Source: Flavobacterium sp. (GTDB lineage: Bacteria > Bacteroidota > Bacteroidia > Flavobacteriales > Flavobacteriaceae). Taken from it: 64,000 nucleotides of DNA. The notes beneath the pieces are model-generated. The model saw nothing but the letters and a program-made list of their open reading frames with translations. It did no database searches and was not told the origin of the DNA. Location of the stretch: assembly GCA_012837155.1 (NCBI GenBank), contig CP051546.1, positions 1,219,075-1,283,074 on the forward strand, given 5' to 3'. The translations under genes and the position numbers were made by a program. The first letter of the stretch is position 1. The number at the start of each line of letters is the position of its first letter. Shown here one piece after another: positions 39,230-51,021 of this stretch.

Positions 39230-39505
39230 TTATACTATTTCTGCACTCAAACCTGCTTCGAGCAATAAGGTACATTGTGGTTTTAGTTTGTCAAAAGGGC
39301 CAGTTTTTACAGCACATTTCCCGTTGTAATGCACGATTAATGAGCATTGTTCTGCTTGTTCAGGCGTGTGTTCACAAACCCGAATTAAGGTGTCGATTAC
39401 GTGATCAAAAGTATTTACATCATCATTATACACTATGATTTCGTAGTTTCTTGATACGACTTCTTTTAAATTAATTTTTTCTCTTATTTTTTCTTTTGGA
39501 CTCAT
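39230..39505 (-). CDS. clpS: ATP-dependent Clp protease adaptor ClpS
   Basis: This 91-residue protein holds the ClpS fold: 'YEIIVYNDDVNTFDHVIDTL' (the N-degron pocket with the NDD motif) and 'EQAEQCSLIVHYNGKCAVKTG', including the histidine of the second conserved helix. It delivers N-end rule substrates to ClpA-type unfoldases. The N-terminal extension is basic and flexible. The gene is complete and lies upstream of nothing coding on the same strand for about 270 bases. Confidence 0.93.
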   Translation of the reverse strand: MSPKEKIREKINLKEVVSRNYEIIVYNDDVNTFDHVIDTLIRVCEHTPEQAEQCSLIVHYNGKCAVKTGPFDKLKPQCTLLLEAGLSAEIV

Positions 39506-39778
39506 TTTTTAGATTATTATGGGTTTTAAAAAAAATACAGCACGTTTTGGTTTATCTTTTTAAAAGCACAAAAGCTAAAGTTTTGTACAGTTTTAAAAGG
39601 GATTATAGAATCCTCTTTTGTACATTTCGATTTGCTGAAATCATTCAGAAATTGATTTTTAAGTTCCAATTGTCTGATATTGCTTAATTTCTAAACGGCT
39701 ACATTTTTTGGTCTTTTTCTGAAAAAGAACCTATTGTCAGAAAATTTGTGAGCCATTTTTCTCGCTGATTTCTAAAGA

Positions 39779-40612
39779 CTAATTTACGTATTTTAATGAA
39801 ACCCAATTGTTTCTTTCGAATTTTTTAACATACGTTAAGCCTTTTTCGGTGCAAGAGGCGTCTATAAATGGAATGTCTTCTTGGTAAAATCCGCTTAAAA
39901 GTAAGGTGCCTTTTGGATTTAAACAATCAACATAACTTTGCATGTCGTTCAAGAGGATATTTCGGTTGATGTTGGCAATAATCAAATCATATTTTTTATT
40001 TTTAAGCAAGGAAGCTTCGCCTTCATAAACTGTAATCTGTTGGCAATTATTGCGTTCGGCGTTTTCGATAGAATTTAAATAGCACCAGTTATCAATGTCA
40101 ATGGCATCAATCGGTTGTGCTCCTTTCATTTCAGATAATATCGCCAATATCGCCGTTCCACAGCCCATATCTAGGGTTTTCATTCCTGTTACATCCATTT
40201 CTAGCAAGTGCTGAATCATCATGTGTGTGGTTTCATGATGTCCTGTTCCAAAACTCATTTTGGGTTCGATTACAATGTCAAATTCAGCAGTGGTTTTTGG
40301 ATGAAAAGGAGCGCGAACATGGCAATTTCCGTCAACATCAATGGGTTCGAAATTTTTTTCCCATTCTTCATTCCAATTTACTTGATCGATTTCTTCTATT
40401 TTGTACGAAATCGTAAATTCGGGAGACTGCAAAATGAATAAATCATCGAGCATTCCTTGCGTCCAAAAATCTTTTTGAATGTAGGCAACAATACCTAAAT
40501 CACTATCGATAAAGCTTTCGAAAGGAAGTTCTCCTAATTCAGCAATCAGAATTTCTGAACCTAATTCTTTTGGTTCAACCGTGAAATGAAAGCCTAAATA
40601 TATATTTGACAT
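39779..40612 (-). CDS. prmA: Ribosomal protein L11 methyltransferase
   Basis: The 277-residue protein has the PrmA layout: an N-terminal substrate domain, 'VEPKELGSEILIAELGELPF', and a C-terminal methyltransferase domain with 'SFGTGHHETTHMMI', the SAM loop 'LDMGCGTAILAI' and 'DLIIANINRNILL'. It trimethylates ribosomal protein L11 using S-adenosylmethionine. The length is normal, there is no frameshift, and it is transcribed away from pyrD. Confidence 0.93.
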   Translation of the reverse strand: MSNIYLGFHFTVEPKELGSEILIAELGELPFESFIDSDLGIVAYIQKDFWTQGMLDDLFILQSPEFTISYKIEEIDQVNWNEEWEKNFEPIDVDGNCHVRAPFHPKTTAEFDIVIEPKMSFGTGHHETTHMMIQHLLEMDVTGMKTLDMGCGTAILAILSEMKGAQPIDAIDIDNWCYLNSIENAERNNCQQITVYEGEASLLKNKKYDLIIANINRNILLNDMQSYVDCLNPKGTLLLSGFYQEDIPFIDASCTEKGLTYVKKFERNNWVSLKYVN

Positions 40613-40724
40613 AAAGAGTTGTTTTTTCGCAAAGGTAGTTAAATAACTTGTTTTCGAAAGAAGAGTAAAGGGTATTGAGTGAAAATTAATTTCAAAAACA
40701 GGGATTAAATCAATTAGATAATTT

Positions 40725-40732
40725 TACTTTTG
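40725..40732 (+). promoter_or_regulatory. -7 box of the pyrD promoter
   Basis: TACTTTTG matches TAnnTTTG and lies 19 bases before the pyrD ATG. No convincing TTTG -33 element is visible at the right distance. Confidence 0.5.
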
Positions 40733-40751
40733 CACAACAATTTACCTTATT

Positions 40752-41774
40752 ATGTACAAGCAAATTATCCGTCCGATACTTTTTTGGTTTGACCCTGAAA
40801 AAGTTCATTATTATACCTTTTCGTTCATTCGAATGCTATCCAAAATACCAGGAATTCCGTCAATTTTTAAATCAATCTATGTTGTTGAGGACAAACGATT
40901 AGAGACAGAAGTTTTTGGATTGAAATTTAAAAATCCTGTCGGACTAGCGGCTGGTTTTGATAAAGATGCGGTTTTATATAAGGAGTTGTCTCACTTTGGT
41001 TTCGGATTTATTGAAATTGGTACCATCACACCAAAAGGGCAAGAAGGAAATCCTAAGAAACGTATATTTCGCTTGAAAACTGATAATGCCATTATTAATA
41101 GGATGGGTTTTAATAACAAGGGCGTTTTGCAAGCGGTAGAAAAACTAAAGAAAAATAATGGCGTTCTCATAGGAGGTAATATTGGAAAAAATAAGTTAAC
41201 GCCAAACGAAGAGGCTACTGCTGATTATTTAATTTGCTTTAATGCTTTGTTTGATTATGTCAATTATTTTGTAGTTAATGTGAGTTCTCCAAATACTCCA
41301 AATCTTCGTGAGTTACAGGAAAAAGAGCCGTTGACACAATTATTGCAAACTTTGCAAAACGAGAATTTGGCTAAGCCAAAGCCAAAGCCAATTCTGTTAA
41401 AAATTGCCCCCGATTTAACCGACTCTCAATTGCTTGATATTATAGCTATTGTAAAAGAAACCAAAATCGCTGGAGTTATTGCAACGAATACTACATTATC
41501 GCGTGAAGGATTACTATCTGAAAATAAAGTAGAGGCTGGAGGAATGTCTGGAAAACCGCTAGGAAACCGCTCTACCGAAGTGATTCGTTTTCTTTCTGAA
41601 AAGAGTAACAAAGCATTTCCAATAATTGGAGTAGGAGGAATTCATTCGCCAGAAGATGCCATAGAAAAGCTAGAAGCAGGAGCCAGTTTGATTCAGCTTT
41701 ATACGGGTTTTATCTATGAAGGACCCAGATTGATAAAGAAAATCAACAAGAAAATTTTAGAAAAATTTCAGTAA
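40752..41774 (+). CDS. pyrD: Dihydroorotate dehydrogenase (quinone), class 2
   Basis: The 340-residue enzyme begins with a short amphipathic membrane-association region ('[19 protein letters not shown]') typical of class 2, then '[13 protein letters not shown]', '[10 protein letters not shown]' and '[14 protein letters not shown]', where the serine is the catalytic base. '[12 protein letters not shown]' binds FMN. It oxidises dihydroorotate and passes electrons to the quinone pool in pyrimidine synthesis. The gene is complete and stands alone. Confidence 0.95.
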   Translation: MYKQIIRPILFWFDPEKVHYYTFSFIRMLSKIPGIPSIFKSIYVVEDKRLETEVFGLKFKNPVGLAAGFDKDAVLYKELSHFGFGFIEIGTITPKGQEGNPKKRIFRLKTDNAIINRMGFNNKGVLQAVEKLKKNNGVLIGGNIGKNKLTPNEEATADYLICFNALFDYVNYFVVNVSSPNTPNLRELQEKEPLTQLLQTLQNENLAKPKPKPILLKIAPDLTDSQLLDIIAIVKETKIAGVIATNTTLSREGLLSENKVEAGGMSGKPLGNRSTEVIRFLSEKSNKAFPIIGVGGIHSPEDAIEKLEAGASLIQLYTGFIYEGPRLIKKINKKILEKFQ

Positions 41775-41986
41775 GCTCTTTCTACTATAATTTCCCCGCG
41801 TTTTTTAGCGAATTTTCGTTTCTAATTTAGACAGTTTTAAACTTTCTAGTTGTATTTTATTGCTTTCTTCTTTGGTTTGAAATTGCATTTTTATGACAAA
41901 ATATTTCTACAAAATTGGATAAAATTTCAGTTGCTTATTAAAATGAAACTCAAAGTTTTATCCTCCAACATAAATAAGTAGTCATT

Positions 41987-43403
41987 CCTTAAAAACTCAC
42001 TTTTTGAGTTTTTAGATTTTTTATCAAAAACACATTTGCAAAAATATGCATTAAAAATTCGAGACAAAGAATAAATTGTGCTTTGATATGGTTAAACCTC
42101 ATTTTTAGATTGTAACCAATACCTGCTAAAAGTGCATTATTAATATCTCCAGCCACGCCTTTGAGGAAATTTAATCCTAAAGCGTGGTTTCTTTTTAAAT
42201 GGGATATTGTTGGTTCTATTGCCGCTCTGGCTCTAAATCTTTTTCGGGCAACGTCTTGTTTGTATCTTGATTTTTCTTTTGTGTTTTTTGGGATTACTAT
42301 TTGTGTATTTTCAACTTGTGTGACACCTCTAAATCCTCTGTCTGTACTTGCTATTGTTGGTCTTGTACCTCCAATTTGCTCTCTAACTCGCTGGCTTTGT
42401 GCTAATGATTCTTCTAAGGTTTTGCTATCGTGAGGATTGCCTGAAAATCGTTTTATTGAGGTAATGACTCCTGTTTTTCGACCTCTTGTTACCGCTACTT
42501 TTGTTCCAAATTCATACGCTTTATGAGCTTTCCCTTTTGCTATACAGGCTGTTTGAGGTTCGTGTAAACTGTATATTTTTTCCTTGCTGTTTCTTTCCTG
42601 AGTGAGTACTTTTTTGTAATTGCTAAATTCTGTTTCGTATTGTTTTAAAATTTCTTCAGGCAACTTGCGTTCCAATTCTCGAACGACTCGCTTACCAATG
42701 GTTCGCAACTTTTTTCGCGCCATTATAGCTTTCTTTTTTCGTTTGGGATGATGTCCAAAATAAGCATCCCGAAGATGTTGTTTGGCTACCCTTTTATAAG
42801 TTTGTCTTTGTTTAACTCCTTCTTTTTTAGCTATTTTTGCACAATTGTCAATTACCTTTTTAGCTAATTTGGCATCGGTTGGAAAAGTAATGTTTTTTTC
42901 TTGAACAGTGGTGTCAATCTGAACTTCCTTTTCATTTTTCGCCTCTGGATGCAAGGCTACTGTTTGACTTAAAATAAATTCTAATCCTTTCTCTTTCAGT
43001 CTCTTTCTAAAATGAACAAACTCACTCGGGTCAAAAGGTTGCTTGTTTTGAAAAAAATCTTCTCCTGTAAAATATTGCCAATAAGGGTTTTCTATCCAAC
43101 GTTCAACTACAGATTCATCACTCTCTTTAAACATCTCTTTTAACAGCAGTAAACCTGCTATTTTTCTAATCGGAATAGAGGGTCTTCCTTGCTCTGAATA
43201 TAGGTTTTGGAACTCAAACTCCATTTTTGACCAATCAAGCTCCCCTGCGAGTTTTACCAAAGGATGCTCAAGGTTTATAAGATCTGTCAGCCTAGTCTGA
43301 AATAAATTTTGCTGAAAATTCGGTTTTATTTTACCTAACATATTGCCACTTTTTTATACCTAAATATACACTTTTTGGCAATTTAACTTAGTGTTTTTAA
43401 GTT
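41987..43403. mobile_element. IS5-like insertion sequence (intact transposase)
   Basis: The transposase gene is framed by imperfect inverted repeats, CTTAAAAACTCA near 41988 and the complement of CTTAAAAACACTAAG ending near 43402. The left repeat includes the transposase stop codon. Limits are approximate, and I see no certain target duplication. Confidence 0.7.
41989..43341 (-). CDS. IS5-like family transposase
   Basis: This intact 450-residue transposase has an N-terminal DUF772-like domain ('GRPSIPIRKIAGLLLLKEMF' ... 'PYWQYFTGEDFFQNKQPFD'), the DDE core with 'VQIDTTVQEKNITFPTDAKL' for the first acid and 'ASTDRGFRG' for the second, and 'RARAAIEPTISHLKRNHALG' for the third. It contains no frameshift, unlike most other IS genes here, so it may be the youngest or least error-affected element. 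Basic stretches (residues 180-220) probably bind DNA. Confidence 0.88.
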   Translation of the reverse strand: MLGKIKPNFQQNLFQTRLTDLINLEHPLVKLAGELDWSKMEFEFQNLYSEQGRPSIPIRKIAGLLLLKEMFKESDESVVERWIENPYWQYFTGEDFFQNKQPFDPSEFVHFRKRLKEKGLEFILSQTVALHPEAKNEKEVQIDTTVQEKNITFPTDAKLAKKVIDNCAKIAKKEGVKQRQTYKRVAKQHLRDAYFGHHPKRKKKAIMARKKLRTIGKRVVRELERKLPEEILKQYETEFSNYKKVLTQERNSKEKIYSLHEPQTACIAKGKAHKAYEFGTKVAVTRGRKTGVITSIKRFSGNPHDSKTLEESLAQSQRVREQIGGTRPTIASTDRGFRGVTQVENTQIVIPKNTKEKSRYKQDVARKRFRARAAIEPTISHLKRNHALGLNFLKGVAGDINNALLAGIGYNLKMRFNHIKAQFILCLEFLMHIFANVFLIKNLKTQKVSF

Positions 43404-43459
43404 GTTTTTATCTACAAGTTATTAACAATCAATTTGTTGTGTCATATTTAAGGATTGAC

Positions 43460-43585
43460 TAAGTAAGTCGAAAGTTTTAATGTCATAAAGTCAAACGAAT
43501 GAATAGTGATAAAATTAATTTATAATCAAAGACTTATATCATTTTATCAGATTTCAAAATGCGACATCATGCCATAGCTATCACT
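43460..43585 (-). repeat. Dispersed ~120-bp repeat, copy C (reverse orientation)
   Basis: It begins TAAGTAAGTCGAAAGTTTTA and ends CATGCCATAGCTATC; reversed, it matches copies A and B over nearly the whole length. It lies between the IS5-like element and the lysA terminator. Confidence 0.85.
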
Positions 43586-43603
43586 TAATCTGCTGTGGTT
43601 TGC

Positions 43604-43635
43604 TAAAAAAAATCCCATTTCGTTTCTAATGGGAT
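43604..43635 (-). terminator. Terminator after lysA
   Basis: ATCCCATT and AATGGGAT form a stem around 8 bases, with eight A on the left side that become a T-tract on the minus strand. It lies directly after the lysA stop. Confidence 0.8.
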
Positions 43636-43646
43636 GGGTAATTTTA

Positions 43647-44867
43647 TTAAACCATTGCAACTTCAATGGGTAATGGAATTTGATTTCGTAGTAAATCATC
43701 GAAAGTTTCATGGGCTCGAATCAAATGACCTCGACCATTTTGCCATAAAACTTCTGCGGGTTTGTATCTTGAATTGTAGTTTGATGCCATCGAAAAACAA
43801 TAGGCTCCCGCGTTTCTAAAACTAAGAATATCGCCTTCATTAATTTCTGAAATTTTACGATTACTGGCAAAGGTATCGGTCTCGCATATATATCCCACAA
43901 CAGAATAAAACCGTTCTTTTCCTTTTGGATTTGATATGTTTTCGATATAGTGCTGCGAACCATAAAACATGGGGCGAATCAAGTGATTGAATCCGCTGTC
44001 AACTCCTGCAAATACAGTAGAAGTGGTTTGTTTTACTACATTTACTTTTGCTAAGAAATAGCCCGCCTCACTAACTAAAAATTTTCCAGGTTCGAAAATT
44101 AGGGTTAAATCTTTTCCGTATTCTTTGCAAAAAGCGTTGAATCGTTTGGATAATTTTCTACCTAATTCTTCAATATCGGTTTCAATATCATCTTTTTTGT
44201 ACGGCACTTTAAATCCGCTACCAAAGTCTAAAAATTCTAAATCTTTAAAATTTCTGGCAGCATCAAATAAGATTTCTGCAGCATACAAAAAGACTTCAAT
44301 ATCAAGAATATCAGATCCTGTGTGCATGTGAATACCAGCAATGTGCATTTTTGTATTTTCGACAATGCGCACTAAATGAGGTAATTGATGAACCGAAATA
44401 CCAAATTTACTATCGATGTGACCAACAGAAATATTTGCATTTCCGCCTGCCATTACATGTGGATTAATGCGGATACAAACGGGAACATTTGGATGTTTTG
44501 TTCCAAATTGTTCTAATATCGATAAATTGTCAATATTGATTTGAACTCCCATTGCCGAAACTTCTTCGATTTCTTCGAGAGAAACGCCGTTTGGGGTAAA
44601 AAATATTTGCTCTGGAGAATAGCCAGCATAAAGGCCTAATTGAACTTCTTGAATAGATACAGCATCTAAGCAAGATCCCATTTCTTTCAATAATTGAAGA
44701 ATGGCAACATTCGACAAGGCTTTCATGGCATAATTAATACGCAATTTTTCTACTTTTGAGAAAGCATTGGTTAATCTTTTGTATTGGGATTGGATTTTTG
44801 CCGCATCATATACGTACAATGGGCTTCCGAATTGTTCTGCTAATTGTAATAAATCTTTTGATTGCAT
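43647..44867 (-). CDS. lysA: Diaminopimelate decarboxylase
   Basis: This PLP-dependent fold-III enzyme of about 406 residues has 'INYAMKALSN' (the PLP lysine), 'HMHTGSDI', 'EPGKFLVSEAGYFL' and the C-terminal 'GYICETDTFASNRK' with the active-site cysteine. It decarboxylates meso-diaminopimelate to lysine. The ATG at 44867 is preferred over one six codons upstream, because the conserved region begins just after it. It is complete. The product of dapF at 24141 is its substrate. Confidence 0.93.
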   Translation of the reverse strand: MQSKDLLQLAEQFGSPLYVYDAAKIQSQYKRLTNAFSKVEKLRINYAMKALSNVAILQLLKEMGSCLDAVSIQEVQLGLYAGYSPEQIFFTPNGVSLEEIEEVSAMGVQINIDNLSILEQFGTKHPNVPVCIRINPHVMAGGNANISVGHIDSKFGISVHQLPHLVRIVENTKMHIAGIHMHTGSDILDIEVFLYAAEILFDAARNFKDLEFLDFGSGFKVPYKKDDIETDIEELGRKLSKRFNAFCKEYGKDLTLIFEPGKFLVSEAGYFLAKVNVVKQTTSTVFAGVDSGFNHLIRPMFYGSQHYIENISNPKGKERFYSVVGYICETDTFASNRKISEINEGDILSFRNAGAYCFSMASNYNSRYKPAEVLWQNGRGHLIRAHETFDDLLRNQIPLPIEVAMV

Positions 44868-44995
44868 TATACTAATTTTCGACAAATTTATTATTCTTTA
44901 TCGATTCACACAAGAGGAAAACTTAAAACTAACAAAATGTAACAAAATGTTTTAAAAATAGTATTTGCTGAATTTGTTCAAGTTGTTTTAAACAA

Positions 44996-45033
44996 AAAGC
45001 CCTTGAAAATACTTTTTCAAGGGCTTTGTAAAC
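44996..45033 (-). terminator. Terminator after gltBD
   Basis: AAAGCCCTTGAAAA and TTTTCAAGGGCTTT form a perfect stem around a 3-4 base loop, with A-rich sequence on the left as the minus-strand T-tract. It follows the gltD stop by about 12 bases. Confidence 0.85.
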
Positions 45034-45045
45034 GAGTAAAATGAA

Positions 45046-46501
45046 TTATAAATTGGGTAAATCGCCGTTTCCTTTAGTGGGTAAGTTGGTGTAGCCCATT
45101 AAATAGTTGTCCACTTCTCTGGCGGCTTCGCGCCCTTCAGATATGGCCCAAACGATTAGTGATTGCCCTCTTCTCATATCTCCAGCAGTAAATATGTGGG
45201 GAATATTGGTTTGATAATTAGTGGCAAAATAATTGTTGCGAGCATCTATTTTTATACCTAATTGGTCGCTTAATGTTTTCTCAGGACCTGTAAATCCAAG
45301 AGCTAGTAAGGCTAAATCACAAGGCCAAACTTTCTCTGTGCCTTCTTTTTCGATTAGTTCTGGTCTTTGTCCTGGTTTGAGCTTCCATTCTACTTCAATG
45401 GTTTTTAAACCTACGAGTTCTCCTTTCTCATTAGCGAGAAATTCTTTGGTATTGATTAACCAGTTTCTTTCGCAACCTTCTTCGTGTGAAGAAGAAGTTT
45501 TTAATTGCAAAGGCCAAAAAGGCCAAGGCGTGGTTTCGCTTCTTCCAACGGGTGGTTTTGGCATAATTTCAAAATTGGTTACCGATTTTGCTCCGTGTCT
45601 GTTTGAAGTTCCTACGCAGTCAGATCCTGTGTCTCCACCACCAATAACGATTACATTTTTGCCTGTTGCTTTAACTTGGTTTTCAATTTTTTCGCCGTAC
45701 AAAACTTTGGTTTGTTGTGATAAAAAATCCATCGCTTGAACTACACCTTTGCTATCGGCACCTTTTGTTGGCAAGCCTCTTCTTTCGGTAGCGCCACCGC
45801 ATAATACGATAGAATCAAAACTATTTAATTGCTCTATGCTGTAATTTACGCCAACATTTACATTGGTTTTAAATACGATTCCTTCGGCCTCTAAGATGGC
45901 GACACGTCTATCGATAATTCCTTTTTCTAATTTAAAATTTGGAATTCCGTAACGCAATAATCCGCCAATGGCGTTGTCTCTTTCAAAAACGGTTACGCTA
46001 TGTCCGGCGCGGTTTAATTGCTGTGCAGCGGCTAAACCAGCAGGACCTGAACCGATGACCGCTACCGTTTTTTCCGGTTCTTGTTTCTGGCAGTTGTGGT
46101 TTTATCCATCCTTCGGCAAAACCTCTTTCGACAATACTTTTTTCAATATTTTCAATCGATACAGGGTCTTTTATGATGCCCAATACGCATGATTTTTCAC
46201 ATGGTGCGGGACATAAACGACCTGTAAACTCAGGAAAGTTATTTGTTGATTGCAAAATATCTAACGCATTTTGCCATTCTTCTTGATGTACCATATCGTT
46301 AAAATCGGGAATTAAATTCCCTAACGGACAGGCACTATGGCAAAAAGGAATGCCACAATCCATACATCTTGAACCTTGTTCTTTTATTTTGTCTTTTGCT
46401 AACGGGATTGTGAACTCATTATAATTTGTAACTCGTTCTTGAACAACTAAATTACTTTCGTCAGCTCTGTTATATTCTTTAAATCCACCTATCTTGCCCA
46501 T
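45046..46501 (-). CDS. gltD: Glutamate synthase small subunit (one frameshift)
   Basis: The N-terminal part has the two cysteine clusters for 4Fe-4S centres, 'CMDCGIPFCHSACPLGNLIP' and 'CPAPCEKSCV', followed by the FAD loop 'GSGPAGLAAAQQL' and the NADPH loop 'GGGDTGSDCVG'. It feeds electrons to GltB. The frame breaks in an A6 run near 46070 (A5 joins 'TGKTVAVIGSG'), exactly before the FAD loop. Repaired length is about 485 residues, normal for GltD. It begins 2 bases after gltB, so both form one operon. Confidence 0.93.
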
Positions 46502-46503
46502 AA

Positions 46504-49500
46504 CTATTGTGCTATTAGTTCTTCTAATTGATTTTCTTTGGCTAATCTTATTAATGCCTTTTTATAATCTGTTGGCATCACTTTAATAAAATGTTTTTGT
46601 TGGTTTTCCCAGTCTCCAAGGATTCTTTTTGCCAATGGACTATTGGTGTACATAGAATGATTGCGTATCAAACGTCTTAGTTTGGCTAAGTCATCCTCTT
46701 CTAATGTTTCTAATTCGACCATTTCCATATTGCATAAACCATTTTCGAATTGTTTTTTGTCATCATACACATAAGCAATTCCTCCACTCATACCCGCTGC
46801 AAAATTTCTTCCTGTTTTTCCAAGAACAACCACAGTTCCACCGGTCATATACTCACATCCATGGTCTCCAATTCCTTCTACAACGGCGGTTGCTCCAGAA
46901 TTTCTAACACAAAAACGCTCGCCTGCAATACCGTTGATATAAGCTTCTCCAGTTATTGCGCCATAAAGAGCCACATTACCTACAATGATGTTTTCTTCAG
47001 GTTTGAAAGTAGCAGTAGGAGGAACTTTGATAATCAACTTTCCGCCAGAAAGCCCTTTTCCTAAGTAATCATTACAGTTTCCGTGGATTTTATAGGACAA
47101 TCCGTTGGTTGCAAAAGCACCAAAACTTTGTCCAGCCGAGCCTTCAAAATCGACTAATATAGTGTCTTCGGGTAAGCCTTGAGCACCATATATTTTAGAG
47201 ATTTCATTGCTCAAAATGGCTCCAACCGCACGATCTGTATTTTTAATTTTGAAAGTAACTCTTGTTCTTTCTTTTCTGTAAATCGAAGGAAGTGCCGCTT
47301 TTATAATATCAAAATCAAGAACGTTTTCTAGTGCATGATCTTGGGTTGTTGTATTATGATTTGGAACTTCTTTAGCTTTTTCGGGTTTGTATAAAATGGT
47401 TGATAAATCTAAACCACTTGCTTTATAGTGCTTGATGGCTTTGTTGACATTCAATTTTTGAGATTGTCCTACCATTTCTTTTAGTGTTCTAAATCCAAGT
47501 TGTGCCATAATTTGTCTCAACTCTTCGGCAATAAAATACATGAAATTGATGACGTGTTCAGGAGTTCCCTTGAAGTTTTTTCTCAATTCAGGATCTTGTG
47601 TTGCAATTCCAACAGGGCAGGTGTTTAAGTGACACGCTCGCATCATGATACAGCCCGAAGCTACTAATGGTGCGGTTGCAAATCCAAATTCTTCTGCTCC
47701 AAGTAAGGCGGCGATAGCAACATCACGACCTGTTTTTAGCTGACCATCACATTCTAAAACTACTCGGCTTCTTAAATCGTTTAAGATTAAGGTTTGTTGT
47801 GCTTCGGCTAGGCCAAGTTCCCAAGGAATTCCGGTATGTTGCAACGAAGTTAATGGCGCCGCTCCTGTTCCTCCGTCGTATCCTGAAATCAAAATCACAT
47901 CGGCTTTTGCTTTGGCAACACCAGCAGCAATGGTTCCAACACCTACTTCAGAAACTAATTTGACATTAATTCTCGCTTCGCGATTGGCATTTTTTAAATC
48001 GAAAATCAATTGAGATAAATCCTCAATAGAATAAATATCGTGATGCGGTGGCGGAGAAATAAGTCCAACATAAGGAGTTGAATTTCTCACTTTGGCAATC
48101 CACGGATATACTTTTTCGCCAGGTAATTGTCCTCCTTCTCCAGGTTTTGCTCCCTGAGCCATTTTTATTTGAATCTCTTTGGCATTTGTCAAATAATTGA
48201 TAGAAACCCCAAATCTTCCCGAAGCCACTTGTTTGATAGCACTATTTCTAGAGTCGCCATTTAAGTCTTTTTGGAAACGTTTTGGATCTTCTCCTCCTTC
48301 TCCAGAATTGCTTTTTCCGCCAATTCTGTTCATGGCAATTGCTAAATTTTCATGTGCTTCTCTACTAATTGATCCGTAAGACATCGCTCCAGTTTTGAAT
48401 CTTTTTACGATTTCTGTCCAAGGCTCTACTTCGTCAATAGCAATAGGATCTAGATTATTAAATTCAAATAATCCTCTAATTGTCATTAAGTTTTTGCTTT
48501 GGTCATTGACCATATTTGAGTATTCCTTATAACTTTCAGGACTGTTTAATCGAACCGCTTGTTGCAATTTTGAAATGGTGGTTGGGTTAAACATGTGTTT
48601 TTCGCCGTTACGTCTCCATCGGTAAATTCCCCCAATTTCTAAAGGCAATAAACTGGCAACTTTTGAATTTGGAAATGCTTTTTGGTATCTTTTTTTAACT
48701 TCTTTTTCTACTTCTATAAGTCCAATTCCTTCGATTCTTGAAGGCGTATTTGGGAAATATTTAGTAGAAAATGTTTTGTTTAATCCTAAAATTTCGAAAA
48801 TTTGCGCACCTCTGTATGAATGTAACGTAGAGATACCAATTTTGTTCATAATTTTCAAAATTCCTTTTGCAATGGCCTTGTTGAAATTTTTAATCGCATA
48901 ATCGGCATTTACATTGGTAATAAACCCTTTGTCTACTTGGTCGCGAATGATTTCGTTTACCATATATGGATTAATGGCACTTGCGCCATAGCCAAATAAT
49001 AATGCAAAATGGTGTGGTTCGCGAGGTTCAGCAGACTCAATTATGATTCCAAATTTCGAACGAACTTTTAGCGTATTTAACGAGTGATGAATATAGGAAC
49101 AAGCCAATAACATTGGTATTGGAGCCATTTTTTCGCTGACACCTCTGTCCGAAAGGATAACAATATTGCAACCTTCGGATACGGCTTTGAAAGTAGCATT
49201 GATGCATTTTTCTAAAGCTCTTTCCAGTCCATTTACTCCTTTTTCTATTTCGTATAAAGTAGAAATAGTTACTGATTTGAAGTCAGGATGATTGATGTTG
49301 CTTATTTTGTCTAAATCCTCGTTTGAAATAACTGGATTTTGAATTTTTAATTTTTTGCAGTGTTTTGGAGCGATGTCAAAAATGTTGTAATCGCCACCAA
49401 TTGCCAAACTAATATCAGTTATGATTTCCTCACGAATACCATCTAAAGGCGGATTAGTAACCTGAGCAAATAATTGTTTGAAATAGTTGTATAAAAGTTG

Positions 49501-51021
49501 CGGTTGATCTGATAAAACTGCTAGAGGAGTATCATTTCCCATAGAGCTAATGGCTTCGTAACCACTTTCGCCCATTGGGTTTATGATGGTTTTTAAATCC
49601 TCTATCGAATATCCAAACATACGCTGACGAGTTTCAAAATCTGCATTTTCAACAGGAATAGCGTTGTTCGTATATGGGATTTGTGCTAAATGAAGTATGT
49701 TCTCGTCTAGCCATTTTTTGTAAGGATGTTTGCTGACAACTAAATTTTTTACTTCTTCATCTTCAATGATTCGTCCTTCGTTCATATCGACAAGGAACAT
49801 TTTTCCAGGTTCTAAGCGACCATGCTGAATCACATCTTCGGGCTTGATGTCAAGAACACCAATTTCTGAGGACATAATCACAAAGCCTCCTTTTGTTAAG
49901 GTGTAGCGCGAAGGGCGCAAACCATTTCTATCTAATAATGCTCCAATTACGTTTCCATCTGTAAAAGGAATCGAAGCTGGACCATCCCAAGGCTCCATAA
50001 TGCAAGCATTGTATTCGTAAAAAGCTTTCTTTTCAGGCGACATGGTTTGGTGTTTTTCCCAAGCCTCAGGCACTACCATCATCATTACTTCTGGCAAAGA
50101 ACGACCAGTCATTAATAATAATTCGACCACCATATCCATAGATGCTGAATCGGATTTTCCTTCTAATATAATTGGGAATAATTTTTTAATATCGTCGCCA
50201 AAAACGTCACTTTTCATCAATTCTTCACGAGCGCGCATACGACTAACATTACCACGAAGCGTATTGATTTCGCCATTATGACACATATAACGGAAGGGTT
50301 GCGCTAGCTCCCACGAAGGGAAAGTATTGGTAGAAAATCGTTGATGAACCAAAGCTAGTCTAGTAACCAAGTCTGTATCTAATAAATCAGTATAATAACG
50401 ACTAATGTCTTCCGGCATTAGCAATCCTTTGTATATTATAGTAGTTGTAGAAAAACTTGAAAAATAGAACATGTGACTTTCAGAAATTTTTGAATTTCTA
50501 ATGGTGTGTTCGGCAAATTTTCTTGCGGCAAATAGCTTAGCGTTGAACTGTTGTTCTGTAAGTTCTAATCCGTTTTTTCCAACAAAAACCTGTTTTACAA
50601 TAGGTTCTTTTTCGGCAGCAATTTGTCCTAAGTTTGAAGCGTCAACAGGAACATCTCTCCAGCCTAAAATTTGGAGGTTTTGATTTCGTAAAGAGTCTTC
50701 AAAAGTAGTTTTACAAAAATCAGTTTGGTTTTTGCTTTTTGGCATAAAAGCCATTCCCACCGCATATTCTCTAGCTTCTGGGATTTCAAAATCACAAACT
50801 TTCTTAAAAAAATCATGAGGTATATCAAATAATATCCCTGCACCATCGCCAGTTCGTCCGTCAGAACTTACAGCACCACGATGATCCAGATTAATTAAAA
50901 TATCTAGGGCTTTATGAATAATGTCATTCGATTTAATCCCATTTAAATTGCAAATAAATCCTGCGCCACAGTTGTCGTGTTCAAATTCGGGCAAATAGAG
51001 GCCTTGTTCTTTAACTTTCAT
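46504..51021 (-). CDS. gltB: Glutamate synthase large subunit
   Basis: At 1505 residues this is a complete GltB: the Ntn amidotransferase domain with the nucleophile in '[10 protein letters not shown]' after a short leader, the central domain, the FMN-binding synthase domain ('[19 protein letters not shown]') with a 3Fe-4S cluster ('[17 protein letters not shown]'), and the C-terminal GXGXG helix domain ('[10 protein letters not shown]'). It converts 2-oxoglutarate and glutamine to two glutamates. It has no shift despite its length, unlike neighbouring genes. GltD follows immediately. Confidence 0.96.
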   Translation of the reverse strand: MKVKEQGLYLPEFEHDNCGAGFICNLNGIKSNDIIHKALDILINLDHRGAVSSDGRTGDGAGILFDIPHDFFKKVCDFEIPEAREYAVGMAFMPKSKNQTDFCKTTFEDSLRNQNLQILGWRDVPVDASNLGQIAAEKEPIVKQVFVGKNGLELTEQQFNAKLFAARKFAEHTIRNSKISESHMFYFSSFSTTTIIYKGLLMPEDISRYYTDLLDTDLVTRLALVHQRFSTNTFPSWELAQPFRYMCHNGEINTLRGNVSRMRAREELMKSDVFGDDIKKLFPIILEGKSDSASMDMVVELLLMTGRSLPEVMMMVVPEAWEKHQTMSPEKKAFYEYNACIMEPWDGPASIPFTDGNVIGALLDRNGLRPSRYTLTKGGFVIMSSEIGVLDIKPEDVIQHGRLEPGKMFLVDMNEGRIIEDEEVKNLVVSKHPYKKWLDENILHLAQIPYTNNAIPVENADFETRQRMFGYSIEDLKTIINPMGESGYEAISSMGNDTPLAVLSDQPQLLYNYFKQLFAQVTNPPLDGIREEIITDISLAIGGDYNIFDIAPKHCKKLKIQNPVISNEDLDKISNINHPDFKSVTISTLYEIEKGVNGLERALEKCINATFKAVSEGCNIVILSDRGVSEKMAPIPMLLACSYIHHSLNTLKVRSKFGIIIESAEPREPHHFALLFGYGASAINPYMVNEIIRDQVDKGFITNVNADYAIKNFNKAIAKGILKIMNKIGISTLHSYRGAQIFEILGLNKTFSTKYFPNTPSRIEGIGLIEVEKEVKKRYQKAFPNSKVASLLPLEIGGIYRWRRNGEKHMFNPTTISKLQQAVRLNSPESYKEYSNMVNDQSKNLMTIRGLFEFNNLDPIAIDEVEPWTEIVKRFKTGAMSYGSISREAHENLAIAMNRIGGKSNSGEGGEDPKRFQKDLNGDSRNSAIKQVASGRFGVSINYLTNAKEIQIKMAQGAKPGEGGQLPGEKVYPWIAKVRNSTPYVGLISPPPHHDIYSIEDLSQLIFDLKNANREARINVKLVSEVGVGTIAAGVAKAKADVILISGYDGGTGAAPLTSLQHTGIPWELGLAEAQQTLILNDLRSRVVLECDGQLKTGRDVAIAALLGAEEFGFATAPLVASGCIMMRACHLNTCPVGIATQDPELRKNFKGTPEHVINFMYFIAEELRQIMAQLGFRTLKEMVGQSQKLNVNKAIKHYKASGLDLSTILYKPEKAKEVPNHNTTTQDHALENVLDFDIIKAALPSIYRKERTRVTFKIKNTDRAVGAILSNEISKIYGAQGLPEDTILVDFEGSAGQSFGAFATNGLSYKIHGNCNDYLGKGLSGGKLIIKVPPTATFKPEENIIVGNVALYGAITGEAYINGIAGERFCVRNSGATAVVEGIGDHGCEYMTGGTVVVLGKTGRNFAAGMSGGIAYVYDDKKQFENGLCNMEMVELETLEEDDLAKLRRLIRNHSMYTNSPLAKRILGDWENQQKHFIKVMPTDYKKALIRLAKENQLEELIAQ

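Noticed and set aside
46704-50683. Several plus-strand open frames opposite gltB
   Set aside because: They are shadows of the intact 1505-residue GltB reading frame and show no domain pattern.
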